64,000 bases of DNA from Massiliimicrobium timonense (GTDB lineage: Bacteria; Bacillota_I; Bacilli_A; Erysipelotrichales; Coprobacillaceae). The stretch covers positions 1-64,000 of the forward strand of contig NZ_NFLJ01000012.1 in the NCBI RefSeq assembly GCF_002160865.1, given 5' to 3'. A program made the translations under genes and the position numbers. This document shows, in pieces, positions 27,018-35,331 of this stretch. The notes beneath the pieces were generated by a model, which was not told where the DNA came from, did not search any database, and saw only the letters and a list, made by a program, of their open reading frames with translations. Positions within the stretch are counted from its first letter, which is position 1; every line of letters starts with the position of its first letter.

Positions 27018-28004
27018 ATGAATACAATAGTCATAAATAAAATTTTAATGCATATGTTAGATTTTGAACATCGTAAGATTTATCATTCTACTGACTTTGT
27101 CGATATGAATGAAACATCTATTGATTATTATCGTAAGAAAGTAGAAAAAGCTTTAAATTCTCCTTCACTTAAAGAATTAACAGTTGGTTCTTTACATGAG
27201 ATGATGTTAAGAAGTGAAAAAATGATTGAAAGTCAAGAAGAATTTATCAAACAGGCTCATGAAATGACGGACAAATTATTTGCTTTAGGCTCAGTGATTG
27301 AAGAAATGCCTAATAGTAATGTTTTATTTGTAGATTGTTATAAAAATGGGGAAAGATATGTGGCAGCATTAAAGCTCAACTATCGTTATATTCCTATGAG
27401 TGTGATTGATGAAGAAAACATTCGTATTACCAAAAAACAGGTTTTACCAACAATGGGTTCACCGGTAGATGAAGCGATTATTGTGAATGTGGATGCGAAA
27501 AAGTTATTTTTAATTGAAAAGAAATATAACATTGATGGGAAATTGGATTTTTATTTAAATGCACAGTGGATTAAAGGTGAAGAAAAGCTAACAGATAAGC
27601 AGAAAATATCAACCATGAAAAAAGTTGTGAGAAAGATGGATGATATTTATAATGTTAATGATGGAAAAGCGTTGCCTTTAATGAAACATGAAATACAGGA
27701 AAAAATTGATACCAATCAACCTGTTAAACCTTTAGAAATTGTCAAAAAGGTATTAGAAAAAGATGGACAGGCACAAGAAGAAAGTGAAATTATGATGAAA
27801 GACTTAGGAATTGGTGAAGAAGATCAGATTGAAAGTTTATCATTAACAGCTATGGATAAATGTAAACTTGTATTGGATGATGAAATTGAGATTAGTTTAC
27901 CAATTGAGGAATATTTATCTGGTGATAAGGTGGAAAAGGTTAAACAGGAAGATGGAACATATTCTATTTTATTAAAAGATGTTAGTGAAGTGATTGTAAA
28001 ATAA
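27018..28004 (+). CDS. NdpA-type nucleoid-associated protein
   Basis: A 328-residue protein of the 37-kDa nucleoid-associated (NdpA/YejK) family. It starts in the family manner with a short strand (TIVINKILMHMLDFEH) and contains VLFVDCYKNGERYVAALKLNY and the DAKKLFLIEKKYNIDGK segment, with the ISTMKKVVRKMDD helix. The C-terminal 90 residues are acidic. Some members are carried near phage-defence or mobile genes; here it sits in ordinary chromosome. The ribosome-binding site is weak (GGGTGG). Confidence 0.7.
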   Translation: MNTIVINKILMHMLDFEHRKIYHSTDFVDMNETSIDYYRKKVEKALNSPSLKELTVGSLHEMMLRSEKMIESQEEFIKQAHEMTDKLFALGSVIEEMPNSNVLFVDCYKNGERYVAALKLNYRYIPMSVIDEENIRITKKQVLPTMGSPVDEAIIVNVDAKKLFLIEKKYNIDGKLDFYLNAQWIKGEEKLTDKQKISTMKKVVRKMDDIYNVNDGKALPLMKHEIQEKIDTNQPVKPLEIVKKVLEKDGQAQEESEIMMKDLGIGEEDQIESLSLTAMDKCKLVLDDEIEISLPIEEYLSGDKVEKVKQEDGTYSILLKDVSEVIVK

Positions 28005-28017
28005 TCTAAAGGACAAC

Positions 28018-28122
28018 ATGAATCCAGTTTTGCATTGGATTGTAAAAATGTATCTGTTGTAGTCATTGCATTGACACATGTCCACAACAGACTATTACAA
28101 TTCAAAATGAATGTTTTGATAG
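28018..28122 (+). other. Intergenic stretch with a 14-codon frame and inverted repeats
   Basis: After the NdpA stop an ATG (28018) with AAAGGACAAC before it opens a 14-codon frame (MNPVLHWIVKMYLL). It ends at the left arm of TCTGTTGT...ACAACAGA (28052-28092), followed by TCAAAA...TTTTGA (28102-28119). Coding is possible but unproven; the structure may simply be the 3' end of the ndpA transcript. Confidence 0.25.
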
Positions 28123-28150
28123 AAAGTATGATTTGAAATCATGCTTTTTA
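28123..28150 (+). terminator. Terminator before the XRE gene
   Basis: AAAGTATGATTT (28123-28134) pairs with AAATCATGCTTT with one G-T pair, then a T run. Confidence 0.7.
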
Positions 28151-28236
28151 TTATTGTCTTGATATTTTATAGTTACTTTTTTCAATATATTCATCATCTT
28201 AAGAAATGGGCATAATAGTATAAAGGTTGTGATACG

Positions 28237-28452
28237 ATGATCAGTTATGCTCCATTATTTAAGACAATGAAAGATAAATCCATAACAACATATACTTTGA
28301 TTCATGTGCATGGATTGAATTCAAGAACAATTCATAATATTAAACATGGCAAAGGAATTTCAACTTTTACTTTGGAAAAACTATGTGTGGCATTGGATTG
28401 TACACCTAATGATGTTATTGAATTTATTAAAGAAGATAATCAAAAAATATAA
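28237..28452 (+). CDS. Small Cro/CI-type HTH regulator (YozG-like)
   Basis: A 71-residue protein consisting of one XRE helix-turn-helix: KSITTYTLIHVHGLNSRTIH and NIKHGKGISTFTLEKLCVAL give the five-helix pattern, ending CTPNDVIEFI as in YozG/HTH_26 proteins. No signal-binding domain. Target unknown; the following glycogen operon is the nearest plus-strand candidate, but a terminator intervenes. Confidence 0.85.
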   Translation: MISYAPLFKTMKDKSITTYTLIHVHGLNSRTIHNIKHGKGISTFTLEKLCVALDCTPNDVIEFIKEDNQKI

Positions 28453-28469
28453 GAGTTTATGAATACTAT

Positions 28470-28504
28470 AAGGATTCGATATTCAAATTTCGAATCTTTT
28501 TTTT
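28470..28504 (+). terminator. Terminator of the XRE gene
   Basis: AAGGATTCGA (28470-28479) pairs with TCGAATCTTT (28490-28499), one G-T pair, followed by a run of T. Confidence 0.85.
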
Positions 28505-28636
28505 GTACAAACTTATATCAAAGTATATATTGATTTTTTTAATTGATAATGAAACAGTTATGATTATTTTAATAGTATACTCAATAGGCAACAAAAAAAA
28601 CTTTAAAATATGAGTTATTGTTTGTTATGAGAGGAT

Positions 28637-28686
28637 AAAAGAAATATTAAGAATTTGCATATATATTCTTGTATTTCTTTTTTTGT
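28637..28686 (+). terminator. Long hairpin terminator upstream of glgB
   Basis: Two stacked stems: AAAAGAAATA (28637-28646) with TATTTCTTTT (28672-28681), and AAGAAT (28649-28654) with ATTCTT (28665-28670), then T residues. A possible -10 TATACT lies at 28576-28581, so a transcript of about 95 bases may end here before the glgB promoter. 28505-28636 holds no other clear feature. Confidence 0.55.
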
Positions 28687-28731
28687 TTATTCGCTATAAA
28701 TAAAAAGAGTGCTTTTTTAAGCGTTTTCATG

Positions 28732-28737
28732 TATAAT
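28732..28737 (+). promoter_or_regulatory. Probable -10 of the glgB-glgP promoter
   Basis: TATAAT lies 25 bases before the glgB start. No good -35 is seen at the right distance (GTGCTT at about 28710), which suggests activator dependence or a weak promoter. Confidence 0.45.
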
Positions 28738-28761
28738 AAAAACTATGAAAGGGGTTTGACT

Positions 28762-30633
28762 ATGGCACAATTAGATAACTTTTTGATTCAGCTTTTCCAT
28801 GAAGGAAACTGTTTAGAGATGTATAAAGTTTTTGGTGCACATTTTGAAGAAATGGATGGGCAAAAAGGTGTAAGATTTACTGTTTATGCTCCAAATGCTA
28901 GAAGTGTGCAGGTTGTAGGTGATTTCAACAAATGGGATGGTGAAAATCACTATATGGAAAAATATACAGATGGTGGTATATATACTTTATTTATTCCTAA
29001 AATCAAACAATATGATACATATAAATATCGTATTGAAACACCTAATGGTTCTTGGGTGGATCGTGCTGATCCTTATGCTTTCTTTAGTGAATTAAGACCG
29101 GGAACAGCTTCTAAGGTTTATAAAATTGATGGTTTTAGATGGGCTGATAAACGTTGGTTAAATAAGCGCACAAAGAATTTTGATAAAGTTTTGAATATCT
29201 ATGAAGCTAATATTGGTTCATGGAAAATGAAAAAAGATTTTACTGATGAAGAAGATGGTGAATATTACAGCTATGAAGAAATGATTGATCAGATCATTCC
29301 TTATGTTGTAGAAAATGGGTTCTCACATATTGAATTAATGCCTTTAACTGAATTTCCTTTTGATGGGTCATGGGGATATCAGGCAACAGGATATTTTAGT
29401 GCAACAAGTCGTTACGGTAATCCAAAACAATTAATGGCATTTATCAATGCTTGTCATAAAAATAATATTGGCGTGATTATGGATTTTGTACCTGCTCATT
29501 TTGTAAAAGATGGACATGGATTGCATCAATTTGATGGTGGCTTTGTTTACGAATATCCAGATATCAATTTAAGATATACAGAATGGGATAGCTGTTATTT
29601 TGATTTGGGCAGAGAAGAAGTACGTAGTTTCTTGATGTCTTCTGTTCATTTCTGGGCAAATTACTTTCATGTGGATGGTATTCGTTTTGATGCGATTAGT
29701 AATTTGATTTATTGGAAAGGAAATAAAGAACGTGGTGTCAATGATGGTGCCATTGAATTCATGAAACGTATGAATTCGCATATGAATGGATTATTTCCTG
29801 GTGTCATGTTGATTGCGGAAGATTCAACTGATTATCCAAATGTCACAACAGCTCCACAATCTGGAGGACTTGGATTTGATTATAAATGGGATTTAGGTTG
29901 GATGAATGATACATTGGCTTATTTTAAAAAGGATCCAATTTATCGACAATATCCAGATGTTCACAATAAACTGACTTTTTCTATGATGTATTTCTATCGT
30001 GAAAATTATATTTTGCCTTTCTCACATGATGAAGTGGTTCATAGTAAAGGAACAATTCTAGATAAAATGTGGGGGAATAATGATCAGAAATTCGCTCAGT
30101 GTAAGTCTTTATACTTATATATGATGACACATCCTGGTAAGAAATTGAACTTTATGGGAAATGAGCTGGCTGAATATAAAGAATGGGATGAAAAGAAAGC
30201 TTTAGGATGGGTATTATTAAAATATCCACAACATGATTCATTCCATAGATATTTTAGTGATTTAAATCATCTGATTTTAAAACATCCGGCTTTATATCAA
30301 TATGATTACTATCCAGAAGGATTTGAATGGTTAGTTGTGGATGATATGAAACAAAGTGTCTTTGCTTATGCACGTTATGCACCGGATGGGGAAGTGCTTG
30401 TTTGTGTTATGAATTTTGTAGGAAATACACATCATGGTTATCGTATTCCTGTTCCTGTAGAAGGAACTTATAAGGAAATCATTAACACAGATACAGATTA
30501 TTACACTGGTAGCAATTTTACGAATAAACGTGCTATTAAATCACAAAAAATACACGCTGTAAACAAAGAAAATTCGATTTTGGTTGACATTGCACCATTT
30601 TCGAGTATGATATTTGAATTGAAAAGAAAATAG
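28762..30633 (+). CDS. glgB: 1,4-alpha-glucan branching enzyme
   Basis: A 623-residue GH13 enzyme that makes alpha-1,6 branches in glycogen. One N-terminal CBM48 (VRFTVYAPNARSVQVVGDFN), then the barrel with DFVPAHF, GIRFDAI (nucleophile Asp near 310), LIAEDSTDYP (acid Glu near 353) and FSHDEV (near 420), and a C-terminal beta domain. The shorter single-N-domain form is common in Bacillota. I chose ATG 28762 behind AAAGGGG; an in-frame ATG 93 bases upstream has no ribosome-binding site and overlaps the promoter. glgP follows after 16 bases. Confidence 0.95.
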   Translation: MAQLDNFLIQLFHEGNCLEMYKVFGAHFEEMDGQKGVRFTVYAPNARSVQVVGDFNKWDGENHYMEKYTDGGIYTLFIPKIKQYDTYKYRIETPNGSWVDRADPYAFFSELRPGTASKVYKIDGFRWADKRWLNKRTKNFDKVLNIYEANIGSWKMKKDFTDEEDGEYYSYEEMIDQIIPYVVENGFSHIELMPLTEFPFDGSWGYQATGYFSATSRYGNPKQLMAFINACHKNNIGVIMDFVPAHFVKDGHGLHQFDGGFVYEYPDINLRYTEWDSCYFDLGREEVRSFLMSSVHFWANYFHVDGIRFDAISNLIYWKGNKERGVNDGAIEFMKRMNSHMNGLFPGVMLIAEDSTDYPNVTTAPQSGGLGFDYKWDLGWMNDTLAYFKKDPIYRQYPDVHNKLTFSMMYFYRENYILPFSHDEVVHSKGTILDKMWGNNDQKFAQCKSLYLYMMTHPGKKLNFMGNELAEYKEWDEKKALGWVLLKYPQHDSFHRYFSDLNHLILKHPALYQYDYYPEGFEWLVVDDMKQSVFAYARYAPDGEVLVCVMNFVGNTHHGYRIPVPVEGTYKEIINTDTDYYTGSNFTNKRAIKSQKIHAVNKENSILVDIAPFSSMIFELKRK

Positions 30634-30649
30634 TTGAGGGAGACGAGAT

Positions 30650-33046
30650 ATGTTTAAGACAAAAGAAGAATTTAAATATGAATTTTCAAGAAGAATTATC
30701 GAATCTTACGGACGTACAGTTGAGGAGTCACATATTACTGAAAAATTTATGACACTTGAAAGAATGGTTCGTGACTATGCTTCTGTCAATTGGGCTATGA
30801 CAAAAATGGCAACAAGAACAAATTATCAAAAACAGGTTCATTATTTCTCTATGGAGTTTTTGATTGGACGTTTACTAGTCAACAACATGATGAATTTAGG
30901 AATTTATGAAATCGCTAAAGAAGGATTAGCTGATTATGGTATTAATATTCATGATTTGGAAGAATTGGAATCTGATGCAGGTCTTGGAAATGGTGGTTTA
31001 GGAAGATTGGCTGCTTGTTTCATGGATTCATTGGCTTCACTTTCTTATCCAGCTTTTGGAAATACCATTCGCTATGAATATGGTTTATTTAAACAGAAAA
31101 TTGAAAATGGATATCAAGTTGAAGTTCCTGATCAATGGTTAAAATTAGGAAATATGTGGGAAGTGAGAAAACCTAAACATGCTGTTGATGTTAAATTCTG
31201 GGGACGTGTTGTATGGAATGAAGAAACTGGAAAGTGGGATCATGTGGATGCTGAATGTGTCAAGGCTGTTCCTTATGATATGCCAATTGTTGGTAATGAT
31301 ACAACTGTCACAAATACACTTCGTTTATGGTCTTCAGAACCAAGTGATGAAATTCCATCTAATAAAGATTTTAGACAATATGCTCAAGAAGTCAGAGATA
31401 TTTGTCAGACATTATATCCAGATGATTCAACACTTGCTGGACGTACATTACGTTTAAAACAACAATATTTCTTTGTATCAGCAGGATTACGTGCTATTAT
31501 TAAAAATCATTTAAGAGTTTATCCATCATTATCTAATTTCCATGAAAAGAATGTTATTCAGTTAAATGATACACATCCAGTATTGGTGATTCCTGAATTG
31601 ATGAGAATCTTAATTGATGAATATGATATGGATTGGGATGAAGCATGGCATATTACAACACAAACATGTGCCTATACAAATCATACAATCTTATCAGAAG
31701 CCCTGGAAAAATGGCCAATTTCAACAATGCAGGCATTACTTCCAAGAGTTTATCAGATTATTGAAGAAATCAATAGAAGATTTATTGGTTATGTGAAACA
31801 TATCAGTGATAACGATGAAGATTTATTAAATCGTGTGATGATTTTAAAAGATGGACAAGTGCATATGGCACACCTTGCGATTGTTGGAAGCTTTAGTGTC
31901 AATGGTGTTGCCAGACTTCATACACAAATTTTAATGGAACAGGAAATGAAAGACTTCTATTTCTTATATCCAAAGAAATTCAATAACAAAACAAATGGAA
32001 TTACACATCGTAGATGGTTGGCTTACTCTAATCCGGAATTAACTTCATTATTAAATGAAACAATTGGTGATGATTGGATTAAACATCCAGAAGAATTAGA
32101 AAAACTCATGGATTATGTAGATGATTCCATTGTTCAAGGTAAATTCTACAATGTGAAACAACAAAGAAAACAAGTTTTAGCTGATTATATTTATAAACAC
32201 AATGGTATCAAAGTAGATGTAAACAGTATTTTCGATATTCAAGTCAAAAGACTACATGCCTATAAACGTCAGTTATTAAATATTATGCATGTGATTTACT
32301 TATATCAACAAATGAAGATGAATCCTGAATTTAAGATTTATCCAAGAACATTTATCTTTGGTGCAAAAGCAGCTCCTGCTTACTATTTTGCAAAGAAAGT
32401 TATCAAATTAATCAACAGTGTTGCTGATGTTGTGAATAATGATCCAGATACAAATGCTTATTTAAAGGTTGTCTTTATTGAAAACTATGGTGTTACAATT
32501 GCTGAAAAGATTATGCCTGCTGCAGATGTTTCTGAACAGATTTCTACAGCTGGAAAAGAAGCAAGTGGAACAGGTAACATGAAGTTCATGATGAATGGTG
32601 CTGTCACTGTAGGGACACTTGATGGTGCAAATGTAGAAATTGCTGAACGTGTTGGCGATGACAATGTGATTATCTTTGGTTTAAAAGATAATGAAATCAA
32701 TGAATTAAGATGGAATGGACAATATAATGCATGGGATTATTATAATAATGATCCTCGTATTAAAAATGTTGTTGATTCATTAGTTGATGGAACATTCCAT
32801 GCTTCAAGAGAAGAATTTAGAATGATTTTTGATGAATTGATGAATCGTAATGATGAATACTTCTTATTTGCAGATTTTGAAGCTTACTTAAAAGCACAGG
32901 CAAAAGTTGATGAATTGTATCGTGATCGCGCAAAATGGTCTAAGATGTGTCTTGTCAATATTGCACAGTCTGGATATTTCTCATCAGATCGTACAATTGA
33001 AGAATATGTAAAAGATATCTGGAAATTAGATAGAGTGAAAAGATAA
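30650..33046 (+). CDS. glgP: Glycogen/starch/maltodextrin phosphorylase
   Basis: A 798-residue GT35 enzyme that releases glucose 1-phosphate from alpha-1,4-glucans with inorganic phosphate. SMEFLIGRLLVNN and LGNGGLGRLAACFMDS lie in the N-terminal half; the pyridoxal phosphate site is EASGTGNMKFMMNGA with the Lys near residue 645; LDGANVEIAE follows. Full length. In operon with glgB, so branching and breakdown are expressed together; no glgC, glgD or glgA is in the window. Confidence 0.96.
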   Translation: MFKTKEEFKYEFSRRIIESYGRTVEESHITEKFMTLERMVRDYASVNWAMTKMATRTNYQKQVHYFSMEFLIGRLLVNNMMNLGIYEIAKEGLADYGINIHDLEELESDAGLGNGGLGRLAACFMDSLASLSYPAFGNTIRYEYGLFKQKIENGYQVEVPDQWLKLGNMWEVRKPKHAVDVKFWGRVVWNEETGKWDHVDAECVKAVPYDMPIVGNDTTVTNTLRLWSSEPSDEIPSNKDFRQYAQEVRDICQTLYPDDSTLAGRTLRLKQQYFFVSAGLRAIIKNHLRVYPSLSNFHEKNVIQLNDTHPVLVIPELMRILIDEYDMDWDEAWHITTQTCAYTNHTILSEALEKWPISTMQALLPRVYQIIEEINRRFIGYVKHISDNDEDLLNRVMILKDGQVHMAHLAIVGSFSVNGVARLHTQILMEQEMKDFYFLYPKKFNNKTNGITHRRWLAYSNPELTSLLNETIGDDWIKHPEELEKLMDYVDDSIVQGKFYNVKQQRKQVLADYIYKHNGIKVDVNSIFDIQVKRLHAYKRQLLNIMHVIYLYQQMKMNPEFKIYPRTFIFGAKAAPAYYFAKKVIKLINSVADVVNNDPDTNAYLKVVFIENYGVTIAEKIMPAADVSEQISTAGKEASGTGNMKFMMNGAVTVGTLDGANVEIAERVGDDNVIIFGLKDNEINELRWNGQYNAWDYYNNDPRIKNVVDSLVDGTFHASREEFRMIFDELMNRNDEYFLFADFEAYLKAQAKVDELYRDRAKWSKMCLVNIAQSGYFSSDRTIEEYVKDIWKLDRVKR

Positions 33047-33052
33047 AAACAG

Positions 33053-33094
33053 AAAACCAATGAAGTAAGGTCACTTATTTTGTTGGTTTTTTAT
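33053..33094 (+). terminator. Terminator of glgBP
   Basis: AAAACCAA (33053-33060) pairs with TTGGTTTT (33083-33090) around an inner AAGT/ACTT stem, then TT. Confidence 0.7.
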
Positions 33095-33120
33095 ATTTCT
33101 AAAAAATTGAAAAGTCATGA

Positions 33121-33282
33121 AAAAATATAGCTAATATTATTGAAAGTTTTAATTCTATAAACTATTTACATTCATTGTGGAGAGTGAAGTCTGGAAAAGA
33201 TTATACAGTTTATTATAGTGCATTGAATAACTTATTAAAAAATGAAAGCTATCATATTCAAAAAAGCTTATGGTTTATCTAA
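33121..33282 (+). other. Intergenic stretch with a 53-codon open frame lacking a start
   Basis: In the 445-base gap between glgP and the Na/Pi gene one frame stays open for 53 codons without ATG and reads in a protein-like way (SGKDYTVYYSALNNLLKN in the middle). It could be a gene remnant or chance. 33283-33424 shows AAGGAATATTC-type inverted repeats only. Confidence 0.2.
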
Positions 33283-33424
33283 TGAAAGACAAATAAAAGT
33301 CAAAAGGAAAATTATTTATATACTCATATATTTTATAATATTCTTTTAGAAAGGAATATTCAAAGCAGTTATTGTGCCTGCTTTGTTTTATGTACAAATA
33401 ATCAACATTTATTGTCTAGAAATG

Positions 33425-33474
33425 TTAAAATTATGTTTACAATATATTAAGATTATGTTAAGTTTTATTTGTAT
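33425..33474 (+). promoter_or_regulatory. Candidate Pho-type box: five TT-hexamers at 11-bp phase
   Basis: Hexamers TTAAAA (33425), TTTACA (33436), TTAAGA (33447), TTAAGT (33458) and TTGTAT (33469) are spaced exactly 11 bp apart, like the TT-A/C/T-A-C/T-A repeats with 5-bp gaps bound by PhoP in Bacillus. The gene behind is a phosphate cotransporter. The last two copies fit poorly and the DNA is AT-rich, so this is a candidate only. A gap of 17 bases remains to the start codon. Confidence 0.4.
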
Positions 33475-33491
33475 GTAAATAGGAGGAACAG

Positions 33492-35159
33492 ATGGAACTG
33501 ACAAATATATTCTCAATGTTAGGTGGTTTGGCTTTATTCCTTTATGGGATGACAATGATGTCAAATGGTTTAGAGCTGGCTGCCGGGAATAAGATGAAGT
33601 CAATTTTAGAAAAATTGACAACAAATCGTTTTTTAGGAACAATAGTTGGTGCTTTAACGACAGCGATTATGCAATCATCTTCAGCAACAACAGTTATGGC
33701 AGTAGGATTTGTGAATGCTGGATTGATGCAGTTGAAAAATGCTGTATGGGTGATTATGGGAGCTAATATTGGAACAACCATTACAGGACAGCTGATTGCC
33801 TTGGATATTACAGCATTAGCACCGATTATTGCTTTTGTTGGGGTTGTTTTGATAGCATTCTTTAAAAGCAAGAAACTTGATGCTTTTGGAGAAATCATTG
33901 CTGGTTTAGGTATTTTATTTATGGGAATGGAAATGATGTCAACGGCGATGATACCTTTACGTGATTCTCCAGAATTTGCGAGTCTTGTTGCAAACTTCCA
34001 GAACCCATTGATTGGTATTCTTGTGGGGGCAGTCTTTACAGCAATCATTCAATCATCTTCAGCATCAGTTGGTATTTTACAGGCTTTAGCGATGAGTGGC
34101 GTTGTCACACTCCCATCAGCAATCTATGTTTTATTTGGACAAAACATTGGAACATGTATCACGGCTGTATTGGCTTCAATTGGTGCTAATCGTAATGCGA
34201 AACGTACAACAATCATTCATTTATCATTTAATATCATTGGAACAATTATCTTTGTGATTGTTAGTATGTTGACACCATTTGCATCGTTTATGGCATCATT
34301 GACACCAACAAATGTTGTTGCTCAAATTGCTAATGTTCATACGGTCTTTAATGTTGTTACAACAATCATTTTATTACCTATTGGTGAAAAGCTGGTTGAT
34401 TTATCATTTATTATCTTACCAGAAAAACCAGAACTGGAAGGAAAGATGCAGTTGAGATATCTGGATTTTGGTATCTTTACAAATGATTATCATATTGGGA
34501 CAAGTGCAATAGCGAATACACAATTATTCAATGAAACACAAAACATGTTGAATGTAGCAATTGATAATGTCAGAAAATCATTTGAACTTTTGATAGAGTT
34601 CAAGGAAGACAAATATGAAAAGCTACAAAAGAATGAAGAATATATCAACTATCTCAATAAAAATATTGTAGACTTTACAACAAATGCGATTTCAACAGAA
34701 TTTCCAATAGAAGGATCACAGGCTATTGGTTTATTCATGAAGATATCATCAGACATTGAAAGAATTGGAGATCATGCGGTGAACATAGCTCAAAGGGCCG
34801 AGCTGCTTCAAAGTGAAGACAGACGATTCTCACATGAAGCCATGGATGAGATAGGAATCATGAGCAGTCTTTGTGTCAATATACTAGATGAGCTGAGAAT
34901 CATGAACTATGATGAGTTCAGTAGCATTGTAGACAAAGTTGATGTAATAGAAGAGAACATAGACAAGACACATCATCAGTTTACAGTGAATCAGTTAAGC
35001 CGATTAAAGGATAAAAGATGTACAACAGAGAACAGTGTTGTCTATACAAAGATTCTTACAGATTTTGAAAGAATTGGAGATCATGGATTGAACATAGCCG
35101 AAGGTTTCTATAAAGCCAGAGAAGCAATGAAAGCTATGAAGATGATAGAACATCAATAA
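33492..35159 (+). CDS. Na/Pi cotransporter with C-terminal PhoU domain
   Basis: A 555-residue NptA-type importer. Two inverted Na/Pi repeats carry the hallmark QSSSATTV (about residue 60) and QSSSASVG (about 190), with the FLYGMTMMSNGLE start and FGQNIGTCITA. Eight or so helices end near residue 320. Residues 345-550 form a PhoU-like helical domain with two ERIGDHA/G copies. Placed between phosphorylase (which consumes phosphate) and pullulanase, it may supply phosphate for glycogen breakdown. AGGAGGAAC precedes ATG. Confidence 0.92.
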   Translation: MELTNIFSMLGGLALFLYGMTMMSNGLELAAGNKMKSILEKLTTNRFLGTIVGALTTAIMQSSSATTVMAVGFVNAGLMQLKNAVWVIMGANIGTTITGQLIALDITALAPIIAFVGVVLIAFFKSKKLDAFGEIIAGLGILFMGMEMMSTAMIPLRDSPEFASLVANFQNPLIGILVGAVFTAIIQSSSASVGILQALAMSGVVTLPSAIYVLFGQNIGTCITAVLASIGANRNAKRTTIIHLSFNIIGTIIFVIVSMLTPFASFMASLTPTNVVAQIANVHTVFNVVTTIILLPIGEKLVDLSFIILPEKPELEGKMQLRYLDFGIFTNDYHIGTSAIANTQLFNETQNMLNVAIDNVRKSFELLIEFKEDKYEKLQKNEEYINYLNKNIVDFTTNAISTEFPIEGSQAIGLFMKISSDIERIGDHAVNIAQRAELLQSEDRRFSHEAMDEIGIMSSLCVNILDELRIMNYDEFSSIVDKVDVIEENIDKTHHQFTVNQLSRLKDKRCTTENSVVYTKILTDFERIGDHGLNIAEGFYKAREAMKAMKMIEHQ

Positions 35160-35163
35160 AAAG

Positions 35164-35199
35164 CAGATATACCTATTGAAAGGTATATTTGTTTTTTTA
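35164..35199 (+). terminator. Terminator of the Na/Pi cotransporter gene
   Basis: CAGATATACCT pairs with AGGTATATTTG (35164-35191), one G-T pair, then seven T. Confidence 0.85.
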
Positions 35200-35331
35200 T
35201 ATGACAATTGATATAAAGTATCAAACCTAAACAAGAAAAGTAAAGGGGTTACATTCTTTGATAGTTTTTTAGATTTGTTTATGTTATACTTGGAATGGTT
35301 AATAGTCGTGTTAAAGAGAAAGGATGGTTAT

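Noticed and set aside
27824-28105. 93-codon minus-strand frame over the end of the NdpA gene
   Set aside because: It lies almost entirely antisense to a well-supported gene, has no ribosome-binding site and low-complexity Ser/Thr-rich translation.
28669-28761. Upstream start of glgB adding 31 residues
   Set aside because: No ribosome-binding site, extension not family-like, and it would include the promoter; ATG 28762 has AAAGGGG.
33542-34048. 168-codon minus-strand frame inside the Na/Pi cotransporter gene
   Set aside because: Shadow of a hydrophobic coding region; the sense gene has all family motifs.
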